A stretch of 64,000 nt of DNA from the NCBI GenBank assembly GCA_014526335.1, contig JACTAT010000016.1, positions 6,253,889 to 6,317,888 on the forward strand, given 5' to 3'. A model generated the notes under the pieces. It was given only the letters and a program-made list of their open reading frames with translations, had not been told where the DNA came from and did not search any database. Source of the stretch: Chrysaora quinquecirrha. Lineage: Eukaryota; Cnidaria; Scyphozoa; Semaeostomeae; Pelagiidae. Shown here piece after piece: positions 9,092-17,733 of the stretch (position 1 is the stretch's first letter; every line of letters starts with the position of its first letter). Position numbers and translations under genes: made by a program.

Positions 9092-10694
9092 AAATTTCAA
9101 CCCTCTTCCTAGAACAGCACCAACCCCAGTAAACATTTTTAGACTTGAACAAGAACTAATTAACTTTCCTGATCGCAAATTTGTCGCTGATTTAATATAC
9201 AGTTTTAAATATGGTTTTGACATTGGCTATAGTGGCCCAGGTTTTGATAATATAGCACAGAACTTAAAGTCAGCTGAATCTCATTCTTCGGTATTATTTG
9301 ATAACATTTTATGTGAATTAGAAGCAAAACGCTTAGCTGGTCCGTTTCGTCAACCACCGCTAAAAAATTTCCGCACATCCCCGATTGGTGTTGTGCCCAA
9401 AAAGGATTCTGGGAAATATCGGACTATCACTAACCTCTCATCTCCGATGGGTGTCTCAATAAACGATTTTATCGCAGATTCTGAGTCTCATGTTATTTTC
9501 AATCACTTCGACAAAGCAGTTCGGTTTGTTGCTGAATTGGGTCCGAATGCCCTACTGGCAAAGTTGGATATCAAGAGCGCATTTCGCATTTGTCCAGTCC
9601 GTCGTTCGGATTGGAATTTATTGGGTTTTACGTTTCAAGACTTAATTTTTGTTGATTTATGTCTTCCTTTCGGCTTACGTTCATCGGTTAACCGCTTTAA
9701 CAGACTAGCGTCATCGGTACTTTGGATCTTGCAAAATAATTATAAAATTACGTATGCTACGCATTATCTTGATGACTACCTCATAGCGGGCCCAGCGAAT
9801 TCACCTACATGTCAACTTAACATGAACACGACTATATCGTTATTTCATGACTTGGGAATTCCGCTGGCCCCAGAAAAAGTTGTAGGCCCATCATCGTCAA
9901 TCGTTTACCTTGGTATCGAGATTGACTCTGCTTGTATGGAGCTCCGCCTCCCCGAAGATAAATTGTCATCGTTATTAGATCTTATTCTTGCATTTAGCAA
10001 AAAGAAAAAATGCACAAAGCGGGAGTTGCTTTCATTGATAGGGAAACTGTCGTTCGCGGCAAAAGTCATTCCGTCGGGTCGAACCTTCACAAGACGTTTG
10101 ATAGACCTGTCAACATCAGTTTCAAAACTTTCGCACCATATTTCCCTCACGTCAGAGGCTCGGAAAGACATTGAATGGTGGGGTTCCTTCTTACCAACAT
10201 GGAACGGGAAGTACAAAATTCTTGACCTCAAAACAACACCATGCCCGTCACTGAACCTATTTACGGACGCGTCAGGCGCCCATGGATTTGGGATTTATTT
10301 CGATCGTCGTTGGTTCTCTCGTCAATGGCCTGACTGGGCAGATAATTTGTCAATCCAATGGAAGGAATTATTTCCGATTTATCTTTCATGCTTCGTTTGG
10401 GCAGAGTTATTTCATCAAAAGCGCTTACTATTCCATTGCGACAATATGTCCGTGGTAGACATCTGGAACTCTCAGATATCTCGCTGCCCCCATATCATGA
10501 GCTTATTACGTAAACTATTCTTCATAACAGCTAAATTCAACTTTACTGTTAAGGTTACTCATATTCGAGGGACGGATAATTCAATCGCAGACTCCCTATC
10601 AAGATTTCAGCACAACAGATTTCGTGCCCTCGCCCCAACGGCGGATTGCAGTCAAACGCGAATACCCTGTGCTGCCTGGCAGGGCTGTTATTAA
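9083..10694 (+). CDS. DIRS-like reverse transcriptase and RNase H
   Basis: The frame is open from 8823, overlapping Gag; similarity to RT begins near 9150. RT: PIGVVPKK and YRTITNLS (fingers), LAKLDIKSAFR (motif A Asp, about 9560), LPFGLRSSVNRFN (motif B), HYLDDYL (motif C, about 9760). RNase H: LFTDASGAHGFG, WKELFPIYL, LFHCDNMSVV and the final ADSLSRF Asp (about 10600). The catalytic residues look complete and there are no internal stops, in contrast to the surrounding ATPase, so the insertion may be fairly recent. The family is normally followed by a tyrosine recombinase; none is present before the insertion ends. Confidence 0.85.
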
Positions 10695-11392
10695 ACAGAG
10701 AGATCGTGCTTGAAATGCCGTTAAATATTATTGTTTCTATAGTTCTCGATAGACTTTCTGGATACTTTGGTCTAGTAAATCTCCACAAAAAAGAAAGACA
10801 AGGGATTGAGTAAACCATTTATTCTTCTTAACATTATTATCATCTTGAGTTGTTATCTTATTGTTTTGTTTTGTTCACAATTGTCGTCTTTCATCATTAT
10901 TTGCCTTTTCTCAGCCTCAATTTGCGAAATGCTGATCTACGCTCAAGTTAAGGTGGGCAAATTAAAGTGTTGAACGGAAATTTATCACCAAAAGTCGACA
11001 TGGACCACCAGGGCCGTTCCGCAACTAGAGAAAATTATCAGCGCGCATTCATCCGAACATATGGGGGATTGAAGCATTTGACATGCACGCCCTCTCTTTA
11101 CTCATCTAGATGGTCTTTATTGTCAAAAACAATTTTAAGTACAGAAAACAACAAATAATAAAAAATTTCTGTCTCAATCGCAAGGGTTAGTCTTACGAAA
11201 GGTTGAAGTTTGGTTACTTCCACGTACGAGTGTTCGTGTATTTGGGCGGATTTTGGCGGGTAGGCCACCCTTAGGTGGCCGTTAAGTAATTTGATTCAGC
11301 CTGTAATTCGAATATATTATTTATAACGATCCCAAATACTGCCAATTGTCGTGTATCTTTGCATATCATCTTTGTTGTGACCGCCAGGCGTT
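10695..11392. other. Non-coding tail of the DIRS-like insertion
   Basis: No supported gene. A GC-rich hairpin (ggccacc, 4-nt loop, ggtggcc) lies near 11263-11280. Nothing resembling a tyrosine recombinase or inverted terminal repeats is seen. Confidence 0.5.
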
Positions 11393-11395
11393 AAT

Positions 11396-11665
11396 GAGAA
11401 ATTTAGTTTAGCTCTCAATACTCAGTATCAAGTTCTTTTCAAGAATCCTCGAGATAGAAGTCAAATTAGATTTCTTGCACGACAAATTATGCCCTCATCT
11501 CCAAAAACATTCCTTGACATTTACAATGATGCAGCAGCAAGAATGTACGGCTACTTACTTTGTGATTTCACACAGTCGATTGGAGAAGATATGAGATTTC
11601 GCACTAATATTTTCCCTAATGAAGCTCCTTTAGTGGTGTACAAGTCTAAAAAAGGCTATAAATAG
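11396..11665 (+). pseudogene. Packaging ATPase, 3' part
   Basis: The reading resumes with the LNTQYQVLFKNPRD stretch, continues through FLARQIMPSS and ends at a TAG at 11663-11665. The C-terminal region is well preserved, but the first codons after the DIRS junction are out of frame with the sequence before it. The last codons contain the TATA box of the next gene. Confidence 0.85.
11657..11664 (+). promoter_or_regulatory. TATA box overlapping the ATPase stop codon
   Basis: TATAAATA is shared with the last two codons and the stop of the ATPase gene. It lies 37 nt before the ATG of the 56-aa gene, a good distance for initiation just ahead of that start. Confidence 0.5.
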
Positions 11666-11693
11666 AGATCAGCAATTCTATAGGGCAGTAAAA

Positions 11694-11864
11694 ATGGATT
11701 CATTTGAAAAGATAGTCATGGAGCCAAGTAAATCTGAAGATGAACCAGTGAAGAAAAAGCCTAAAAAGGTTATAAATAAAGGAAGAAAGTGCAAGAAAAG
11801 AAAGCGACGAACAAAAAAGTGTACAAATGTTAAATTGTTAGAATTGTTAATTGATTTATTATGA
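11694..11864 (+). CDS. Very small basic protein (56 aa)
   Basis: The frame runs from ATG 11694 to a TGA that overlaps the integrase ATG (ATGA at 11861-11864). The product is acidic at first (SEDEP), then strongly basic (KKKPKKV...KKRKRRTKK), with a Leu-rich tail (KLLELLIDLL). Support comes from the TATA box 30 nt upstream of the likely mRNA start and from the same 4-nt overlap style used elsewhere in the block. A nuclear or DNA-binding peptide is likely. Family unknown; the frame is small enough that chance is not excluded. Confidence 0.55.
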   Translation: MDSFEKIVMEPSKSEDEPVKKKPKKVINKGRKCKKRKRRTKKCTNVKLLELLIDLL

Positions 11865-12916
11865 GTTTAGAAAAGTTATATTCTGATCCTTCTGTTCCGG
11901 GTTCTCTCGGGGGTTTGGATAAAGCGTATAGAGAATTCAAAAAAGTAATTCTTAATTTGAAAAGGAAAGATGTTGAAGAATGGAGTAAAACTAGTCTTGC
12001 CTATTCGCTGCACAAACCAAGTAGGAAGAACTTTAAACGGGAGCGGATACTAACCAATAACATTGACTATTTGTGGGAATGTGCTCTTGTTGATATGACG
12101 CATTTGAAAAAAGAAAACGACAACATTACATTCCTCTTGTGCTGTATTGATACTTTTAGCAAGTATGCATGGGTAAAGCCTCTAAAAAGAAAAACTGCAA
12201 AAGAAATTGTCAATGCGTTTAAAGAAATTTTATCCGAAAGAAAACCTAAAAAGGTACGATCCGACAAAGGCAGCGAGTTTATAAACAAAGAATTCCAAGC
12301 TTTGTTGAAGAAAAACGATATTGGATTTTACACTGCAAATAATGAAGTAAAGGCAGCAATTGTTGAACGATTTAACAGAACATTAAAAGGACGAATGTAT
12401 AGATACTTTACAGCACAAAATACGTTGAGATATATTGATAATTTGCAAGATTTTGTCAACTCATACAATAATACATATCACAGATCTATTGGTATGAGAC
12501 CTTCTGAAGTCAACCAAGACAATGTCGACACTGTTCGAAAAAGATTGTTTAAAAAAGAAACCAGAAAAAATAAAAAGCTTTTCAAAACTGGAGATTATGT
12601 AAGATTGAGTTTGAAGAAGAGAATGTTTAAGAAAGGTTACTTGCAAAATTATACTGAAGAAATATTCAAGATCATTAAAGTCTTTAAAGAAAGATATCCA
12701 GTAATGTATGAAATTGAAGATCTACAAGGTGAAAAGATAGTTGATCGTTTCTATAAAGAAGAGCTACAACGTGTGTATCTTCCAAAAACATTTGTTGTCG
12801 AGCAAGTGTTGAAAACTAAAAAGAAGAGGGGCAAAAACTTCTATTTAATCAGATGGAGAGGCTATCCCTCCCAATTTGATGAGTGGGTAGCTGAAAGTCA
12901 ATTGGAGACAATATGA
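11861..12916 (+). CDS. int: Chromodomain integrase (retroviral-type, Polinton)
   Basis: It joins the element ends to target DNA, making the 6-bp duplication. The rve core shows D78 in LVDMTH, D135 in RSDKGSEF and E169 in IVERFNR, with the D-to-E spacing of 33 residues expected for DDE integrases. A basic linker follows (KKETRKNKKLFKTGDYVRL, an SH3-like region), then a C-terminal chromodomain (VVEQVLKTKKK...YLIRWRGYP...DEWV, about 300-350) that may steer insertion to modified histones. The 351-aa frame is intact and overlaps its neighbours by 4 nt on both sides. This is one of the best-preserved genes of the element. Confidence 0.93.
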   Translation: MSLEKLYSDPSVPGSLGGLDKAYREFKKVILNLKRKDVEEWSKTSLAYSLHKPSRKNFKRERILTNNIDYLWECALVDMTHLKKENDNITFLLCCIDTFSKYAWVKPLKRKTAKEIVNAFKEILSERKPKKVRSDKGSEFINKEFQALLKKNDIGFYTANNEVKAAIVERFNRTLKGRMYRYFTAQNTLRYIDNLQDFVNSYNNTYHRSIGMRPSEVNQDNVDTVRKRLFKKETRKNKKLFKTGDYVRLSLKKRMFKKGYLQNYTEEIFKIIKVFKERYPVMYEIEDLQGEKIVDRFYKEELQRVYLPKTFVVEQVLKTKKKRGKNFYLIRWRGYPSQFDEWVAESQLETI

Positions 12917-13947
12917 TTGATGAAGAATTTGACTTGGTTCTTCCTTCGAGATTTGCTACCGATAGAATGAAATTAGTAGATTTCACAGTTGATTTACCTC
13001 ACGTATTTCAATTAAACAATAAGAGAAAGTGGGAAATGGCATTGTTGCAAATGACGTTGCCGGATAGAGGAGAAAAATCACTACAAGATCAATATTGGTT
13101 TTCAATAGCAAATGAGTATGTAACAGTCACGGATGAAGAGGGAAAATTGATTGATTGGGGTATAAATGATTTTTTTAATGAAAAAATCTATCTTGATAAA
13201 GAAATTATTGAAACACGCGATAATACTCTCATGTATTATGAATTCAAAAGGCTTTTCAATGACAGGGTATTGAATTTCCCTGAGTTTGGTTATCAGTTGA
13301 AAAACATGTTATCAGTATCATTGATTGATGGAAAGATACAGTTTGAAATGAAAGATGATTTGAAATCATTGGGATATTCAACATATCACGGTAAAACGAT
13401 AAAATTTACCAGTGCACTTCTTATGAAATTTTCAAGACCTTTGGCACATTTCCTTGGTTTGGAAGATCAAATGAATCACACATTGCCAAATGGTTCAACA
13501 TTAACATACTTTGAATACAAGACTTCTGACAGCATACAACCTCACCAGGCTATGTATCTGATTGTATATAAGAAGAAGGCAGATGGAGATCCGTTAACTG
13601 GAGGAAAGATCAACTGTTTGAGTAGAATAAAGGATGGTGTTCATTTAAATGAACATACATCTATAAATATAGAATGTGATCTATTGGAAAGCAATTATCT
13701 TGGTGGTATTGAGAAAAGGCGAGTTTTGAGAAAACTAACATTTTACGACACAGATCTCGATACATATGTTAGATATTATGCTCCAAAGAATATAATTTTC
13801 ACACCATTGGAGAGGTTGCAGTTTCAACAAATTCCAATAAGATTGGTAGATGATGAAGGGAATCTTATAAAATTAACATCTCTCTATTCCGCAAAGCAAT
13901 ATATTGGAGAAACATCACTAACAGTTAGAATTAGACCGGTAATATGA
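12913..13947 (+). CDS. Penton-like minor capsid protein paralogue (344 aa)
   Basis: The start overlaps the integrase stop (ATGA). The N-terminal stretch FTVDLPHVFQL...KWEMALLQM matches the opening of Polinton minor capsid proteins, where a WEVAL-type motif follows the first strands. The C-terminal YAPKNIIFTPLERLQF...RLVDDEGNLI...SLTVRIRP is the closing strand pattern of the same jelly-roll family. The frame is intact. A second family member follows at 14297, so the element carries two; one may build the five-fold vertex and the other may be a spike or a replacement. The capsid assignment rests on pattern recognition only. Confidence 0.65.
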   Translation: MIDEEFDLVLPSRFATDRMKLVDFTVDLPHVFQLNNKRKWEMALLQMTLPDRGEKSLQDQYWFSIANEYVTVTDEEGKLIDWGINDFFNEKIYLDKEIIETRDNTLMYYEFKRLFNDRVLNFPEFGYQLKNMLSVSLIDGKIQFEMKDDLKSLGYSTYHGKTIKFTSALLMKFSRPLAHFLGLEDQMNHTLPNGSTLTYFEYKTSDSIQPHQAMYLIVYKKKADGDPLTGGKINCLSRIKDGVHLNEHTSINIECDLLESNYLGGIEKRRVLRKLTFYDTDLDTYVRYYAPKNIIFTPLERLQFQQIPIRLVDDEGNLIKLTSLYSAKQYIGETSLTVRIRPVI

Positions 13948-14016
13948 ATGTAACTTTAAATAATAGACATGTAATTTTGTTAATCCACTTCCAGTGGATA
14001 CAAGTTGAAATGTAGC

Positions 14017-14304
14017 ATGATTGCTTGTACGCTATATCGAAAAGAAAAAGATGAGAATGAAAAAGTGTTTGCTGTTTGTTGTGATTTCATTATAAGTAAG
14101 GATGCTGTTCCTCTGTTGGGTCTAGTTATTGACGATTCGCAATCAATTCATAGATCAACTATAAATCCTGCATCGTATAGAGTAACAAGATCTCATATAA
14201 AATCATTTGATATTAAAATCATCAACTGGGAAACGTTGGAAGATATATCAGATAAATTTGAAGACAATTGTCAGATTGACTTGTTTTTCAGCAAAGATGA
14301 TTAA
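14017..14304 (+). CDS. Unknown Polinton protein (95 aa)
   Basis: ATG at 14017; the in-frame TTG at 14005 is less likely. It is a small, probably beta-rich protein with MIACTLYRK at the start and CQIDLFFSKDD at the end. The stop overlaps the minor capsid ATG (14297) by 8 nt. A small hairpin (ccact-tcc-agtgg) lies just upstream at about 13986-13998. No family recognised. Its place inside the capsid gene run suggests a virion or assembly role (inference). Confidence 0.6.
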   Translation: MIACTLYRKEKDENEKVFAVCCDFIISKDAVPLLGLVIDDSQSIHRSTINPASYRVTRSHIKSFDIKIINWETLEDISDKFEDNCQIDLFFSKDD

Positions 14305-15301
14305 TGACTTTTATCTTACATGTACCAACGATTCAGATTCAGCAATAAAACTTAAAGAACAATTACATTTACATGGAAAATGGGAGGTGGCATAAGTGGA
14401 AATGGTCTATGAACTGAGCGATAGATTTATATTTAATCCCGCAGAATTCAAATATGGGAAATATGAACCCTGGCGAATGATGGGATTTTTCCAAATTGGT
14501 ACCGACAAGGTTGGTTTTGAAGATTTGAACGTGAGATTGGTAATATCTGATGAATATACAAAGAAATGGAATCAGGCAGCTGATAAGCGCGAGTATTATG
14601 TACGTCTTAGTCACCTTGTTGGTGAAATCTCAGAGGGAGATGACGTTCACAAATTAACAATGAGAGAAATTGTTTCAATTATGAATGAAGACATTCGCGC
14701 GCAAGAGGGAAGAATAAAAGAATATGTAAAAGAATTAGGTTTGCCTTACGAAGATCTGCCACAGTTTTCAATTGTAGATTCAAAAATCAAGATAACCTTT
14801 CCAAAGTATGTTAAAAGAGTTGCATTGGGAAAAGATTTGTGCAAATTGTTTGGTTTCGTTGAAGCTACAGAAGAATATAACAAAAACATGAATAATGTTT
14901 ATTACAGAGATGTGAGATGGACACCATGTCCATTTACTGGAACTTATCTAGACAAGTCATTAACAGATTATGTATTCAACGCAATCGAAAGAACGACTGA
15001 TGTGGTGGGTGATGAACATTTTCAAGTCAACGCAGAAAGGAAGAATATGTTTATATATTGCTCGTTGTTAGACTATCGTGTAGTTGGAAAAATTAGCACG
15101 CCACTGCTACGCTTCATTCCGTTGAAAATTAACAAGCATGTTGTAAATTTTGTGGAATTTGAAAATTTGTTCTACTATCCATTATTGTACAACGATATCA
15201 ACGAATTTACTATAAAAGTCTACAACGAGTTGGGAAAAGAGATACAATTCTACAAAACAAAGACAACATTCTTGCTACACTTTAGAAGAAAACATGTATG
15301 A
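14297..15301 (+). pseudogene. Penton-like minor capsid protein with an internal stop
   Basis: The first 32 codons (MINDFYLTC...KWEVA) carry the family N-terminal motif. A TAA at 14393-14395 then interrupts the same frame, which continues unbroken to 15301. The C-terminal half has the classic closing pattern (FIYCSLLDYRVVGK...PLLRFIPL...YYPLLYNDINEFTIKVYNELG...LHFRR). If the TAA is real, a shorter protein could start at ATG 14402. The gene overlaps the upstream 95-aa frame and the next gene (15294). Only the single stop separates it from an intact frame, so read-through or a sequencing error is possible. Confidence 0.8.
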
Positions 15302-15872
15302 TTTCCCAATTTACAAATCAACTCCGTATTTTTACACCTACCAGCGTGGAAGAGGAGTAGGTAGTATTTTCAGGAAAGCTGGATCTATTTTTAAAAGAGC
15401 TGTTAAAGCTGCAATGCCAACAATAAAGAAACAAGGTGTAAAAGCTGCTGAGAAAATTTTGAAACCTGTTTTAGAAGAAGAAGGAGAAAAGGCGGTCGAT
15501 CGGATATTAGCTGGTGAGAATGTTGGAGAAGTTGTAAAAGATACTGCCAAATCTTCTATGAGAGGAATTAAAAGGAAGGCTACTGAAGAAATTGCCGATG
15601 TTGTGAAGAAATCTGTCAAGAAATCGACTGCTGGTAAGAAATCGACTGCTGGTAAGAAATCGACTGCTGGTAAGAAATCGACTGCTGGTAAGAAATCGAC
15701 TGTTGGTAAGAAATCAAGAGTTCGTCCTAAAAGATCTATAAAAGAAAGCACCATGAGAGGGATATTCATACCTAAGCAGTCGGTGAAGAAGAGAAGAGCT
15801 AAGAAAGCTAAGAAACCTGATTTGAAAAAAACTTTGTTGAAGAAACTGTTGAAGAAGAATTTGCAACAATGA
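15294..15872 (+). CDS. Basic repeat-containing virion-like protein (192 aa)
   Basis: It starts inside the end of the minor capsid gene and ends with a 4-nt ATGA overlap with the major capsid gene. Near the N-terminus is RGRGVGSIFRKAGSIF followed by an amphipathic helix, a layout like the membrane-active or cement proteins of adenovirus-like elements (for example protein VI or X types). In the middle, a six-residue unit (KKSTAG) repeats about five times from 18-bp DNA repeats. The tail is Lys-rich (LLKKLLKKNLQQ). A structural or DNA-binding role is likely; the precise homologue is uncertain. Confidence 0.7.
   Translation: MYDFPIYKSTPYFYTYQRGRGVGSIFRKAGSIFKRAVKAAMPTIKKQGVKAAEKILKPVLEEEGEKAVDRILAGENVGEVVKDTAKSSMRGIKRKATEEIADVVKKSVKKSTAGKKSTAGKKSTAGKKSTAGKKSTVGKKSRVRPKRSIKESTMRGIFIPKQSVKKRRAKKAKKPDLKKTLLKKLLKKNLQQ
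15618..15707 (+). repeat. 18-bp in-frame tandem repeat (5 units)
   Basis: aagaaatcgactgctggt repeats five times with one change in the last unit, coding for KKSTAG. Near-identity of the units points to recent expansion by slippage. Confidence 0.85.
15737..15743 (+). promoter_or_regulatory. Possible TATA box of the major capsid gene
   Basis: TATAAAA lies about 126 nt before the major capsid ATG, inside the preceding gene. The distance is longer than for the other boxes of the element. Confidence 0.3.
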
Positions 15873-17181
15873 GCATAGAGCCAGAATATACTGAATGTCC
15901 TAGTGAAAGTTTGGATTTATTCTGTCCACCAGTAATTCAAAACGATGTCAAGTATTTTAAAGATGTTGAATATTTTCCACAAACTGCTGCTCTCAATGCC
16001 TCAAAAAAAATTGTTGTGTTTGACATTCCTGCTCAGCCTGATCATATGATTGACTTGAATCATTCTTATTTCGTCTCGACTCTGGCTATTAAAAGAGTCG
16101 ATGGAAGTAATATTGGAAAAACCACTGCAGAATTTGCTGGAGTAATAAATAATATTGGTCAATCCACGTGGAAGCAGATAGAGCTGGTTTTGAATGACAC
16201 TCCCGTCACAGAAGCAAATGGAATGTATGCCTATCAATCTTACTTGGAAACAATTCTGACGTTTGATGAAACCAGAGCTAAAAACTATTTGAAAATGACA
16301 AACTGGGTCAGTGATACGATTGGCAAAGAAAATGTTGGTTTTCAACAACCACATCAGCAACAAAAAATCTGGGTTTAAATGCAAGATCTGCACCATTTGA
16401 CGAGAGTGAAAAGGTTAAAGTGTTGACAAAACCTCATGTCAACATTTGCAATCAAAGCAAATACTTGCTGCCTGGTGTTCGTCTTCAATGGCGATTGAGT
16501 CCAAACAGTGATGTGTTTTGTTTGATGAGAAAAGCTGGAACCACTTCGCGCTTATACATTTCCGAAGTGAAACTGGTGCTTCGTCATATACATCTTAAAG
16601 ATGATGTATTGAAAGGAATTGAAAGAACACTGATGAAAACGAATGCGGTTTACCCAGTCTGTCAACCTCACATGGCAAGCTGCTTAATCAATGCTGCAAC
16701 AACCAACTGGGTTCAAGATAATGTGTTCAATGGAAAGATTCCAAACAGATTGTTTTTTGCGCTGGTTGATAATTCTTCATTCACTGGAGAGGATGAAGGA
16801 AATCCGTTTGAGTTTGAACATGTTTCTGTTTCTACCATTCAAGTGACTATTGACAATCAAGAAATTACTCCACCTCTAAGATTGAATTATGATGATGATG
16901 ATTACTTTGATGCCTACAGCCGCTTGGTGACCAGCTTGAATAATTCACCTAGTCTAATTGATTATGATAGATTCAAACAAGGATCAGCAATCTATGGGTT
17001 TGATTTGACACCTAAAGGAAACTGTGCAGATGAGCAACATTTGCTTAAAAGAGAGGGTAATCTGAGAATCAGTATGAATTTTGCAAACGCTGTTGACAAT
17101 TTGACGAACATTGTAATTTTGGGTGAATTTGATAGAGTCATTCAAATTGATAGTCATAAAAACATCATTCGAGATTGGTAA
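15869..17181 (+). pseudogene. mcp: Major capsid protein (double jelly roll), one frameshift
   Basis: It would build the hexon-like trimers of the capsid. The first frame (15869-16378, 169 residues) has LDLFCPPVIQ, IDLNHSYFV and VINNIGQSTWKQIELVLND, then AYQSYLETILTFD, the family hallmark of the first jelly roll. The frame shifts near the poly-A/poly-T rich 16360-16385 and continues to 17181 with LLPGVRLQWRLSPNSDVFCL, YISEVKLVLRHIHL and the ending LGEFDRVIQID. Total length, a little over 430 residues, is as expected. One small indel is the only visible damage. Confidence 0.88.
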
Positions 17182-17183
17182 TT

Positions 17184-17669
17184 ATGGATGATATAACGAT
17201 TAATAACTTACTTGTAAAACGTGAAAAGCTACCTCATTTCCATGGTGTATTTGGGAAAGATGAAATAAAAAACATCGACATTCATTCTCTACCTTGCTCA
17301 TTTATTTTCAATGAAGATAATTTTACTGGTAAAGGAACCCACTGGGTAGCTGTCTATATCGCTGATGATGGTCGATTGGATTTCTATGATTCGTTTGGTG
17401 AACCTCCTATGTTGAAAGAATTTCTAGATTTTATTAGACCGTTCCAGCTCGCTTATAACAAGGTTCAAGTTCGATCCTATGAGACTGCTACATGTGGACA
17501 ACATTGCATATTCTTTCTAATTAATAGAACAAAAAACGTTTCAATGAACTCAATGGTTATTAAATATTTCAACATTCAGAACAAGTTAGATAACGATTTA
17601 TTTGTTTACAACTATGTTAAACGAAGATATAATTTAAGTTTGTTAAAACAATTTGTTACAACAGTTTAG
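17184..17669 (+). CDS. pro: Adenain-like (Ulp1 fold) cysteine protease (161 aa)
   Basis: The maturation protease of Polinton virions. The catalytic triad is visible as H53 (GTHWVAVY), D69 (FYDSFGE) and C104 (TCGQHCIFFL), with the usual Gln two residues after the Cys (CGQ). Length and order match adenovirus-type proteases. I chose the ATG at 17184; the in-frame TTG at 17175 lies within the capsid gene end. The gene converges with the right-arm polymerase, whose stop is at 17734. Its last 150 bp are present again, in reverse, at 5990-6107. Confidence 0.92.
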   Translation: MDDITINNLLVKREKLPHFHGVFGKDEIKNIDIHSLPCSFIFNEDNFTGKGTHWVAVYIADDGRLDFYDSFGEPPMLKEFLDFIRPFQLAYNKVQVRSYETATCGQHCIFFLINRTKNVSMNSMVIKYFNIQNKLDNDLFVYNYVKRRYNLSLLKQFVTTV

Positions 17670-17733
17670 AATAATGTTACAACAGTTTGTTAAAATAGTT
17701 TAGAATAATGTTACAACAGTTTGCTAAAACAGT
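17670..17733. repeat. Convergent-gene spacer with AT-rich tandem repeat
   Basis: Repeats of aataatgttacaacagtttg (about 31-bp period) lie between the protease stop and the polymerase stop. The mirror copy is at 5895-5990. They may act as a two-way termination region. Confidence 0.6.

Larger units (their letters stand above)
8662..11392 (+). mobile_element. DIRS-like retroelement fragment, about 2.7 kb, inserted in the ATPase gene
   Basis: The two halves of the ATPase gene border it. AATG occurs at both junctions (8658-8661 and 11393-11396), either a 4-bp duplication or microhomology. It encodes the end of a Gag-like protein and an RT-RNase H, in the DIRS style. There is no tyrosine recombinase and no visible long terminal or split repeat, so it is truncated or defective. 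Confidence 0.75.

Noticed and set aside
10967..11158. Tyrosine recombinase of the DIRS-like element
   Set aside because: The short frame has none of the R-H-R-Y residues and is too small.
14005..14016. TTG start for the 95-aa protein
   Set aside because: An ATG 12 nt downstream is the natural eukaryotic start.
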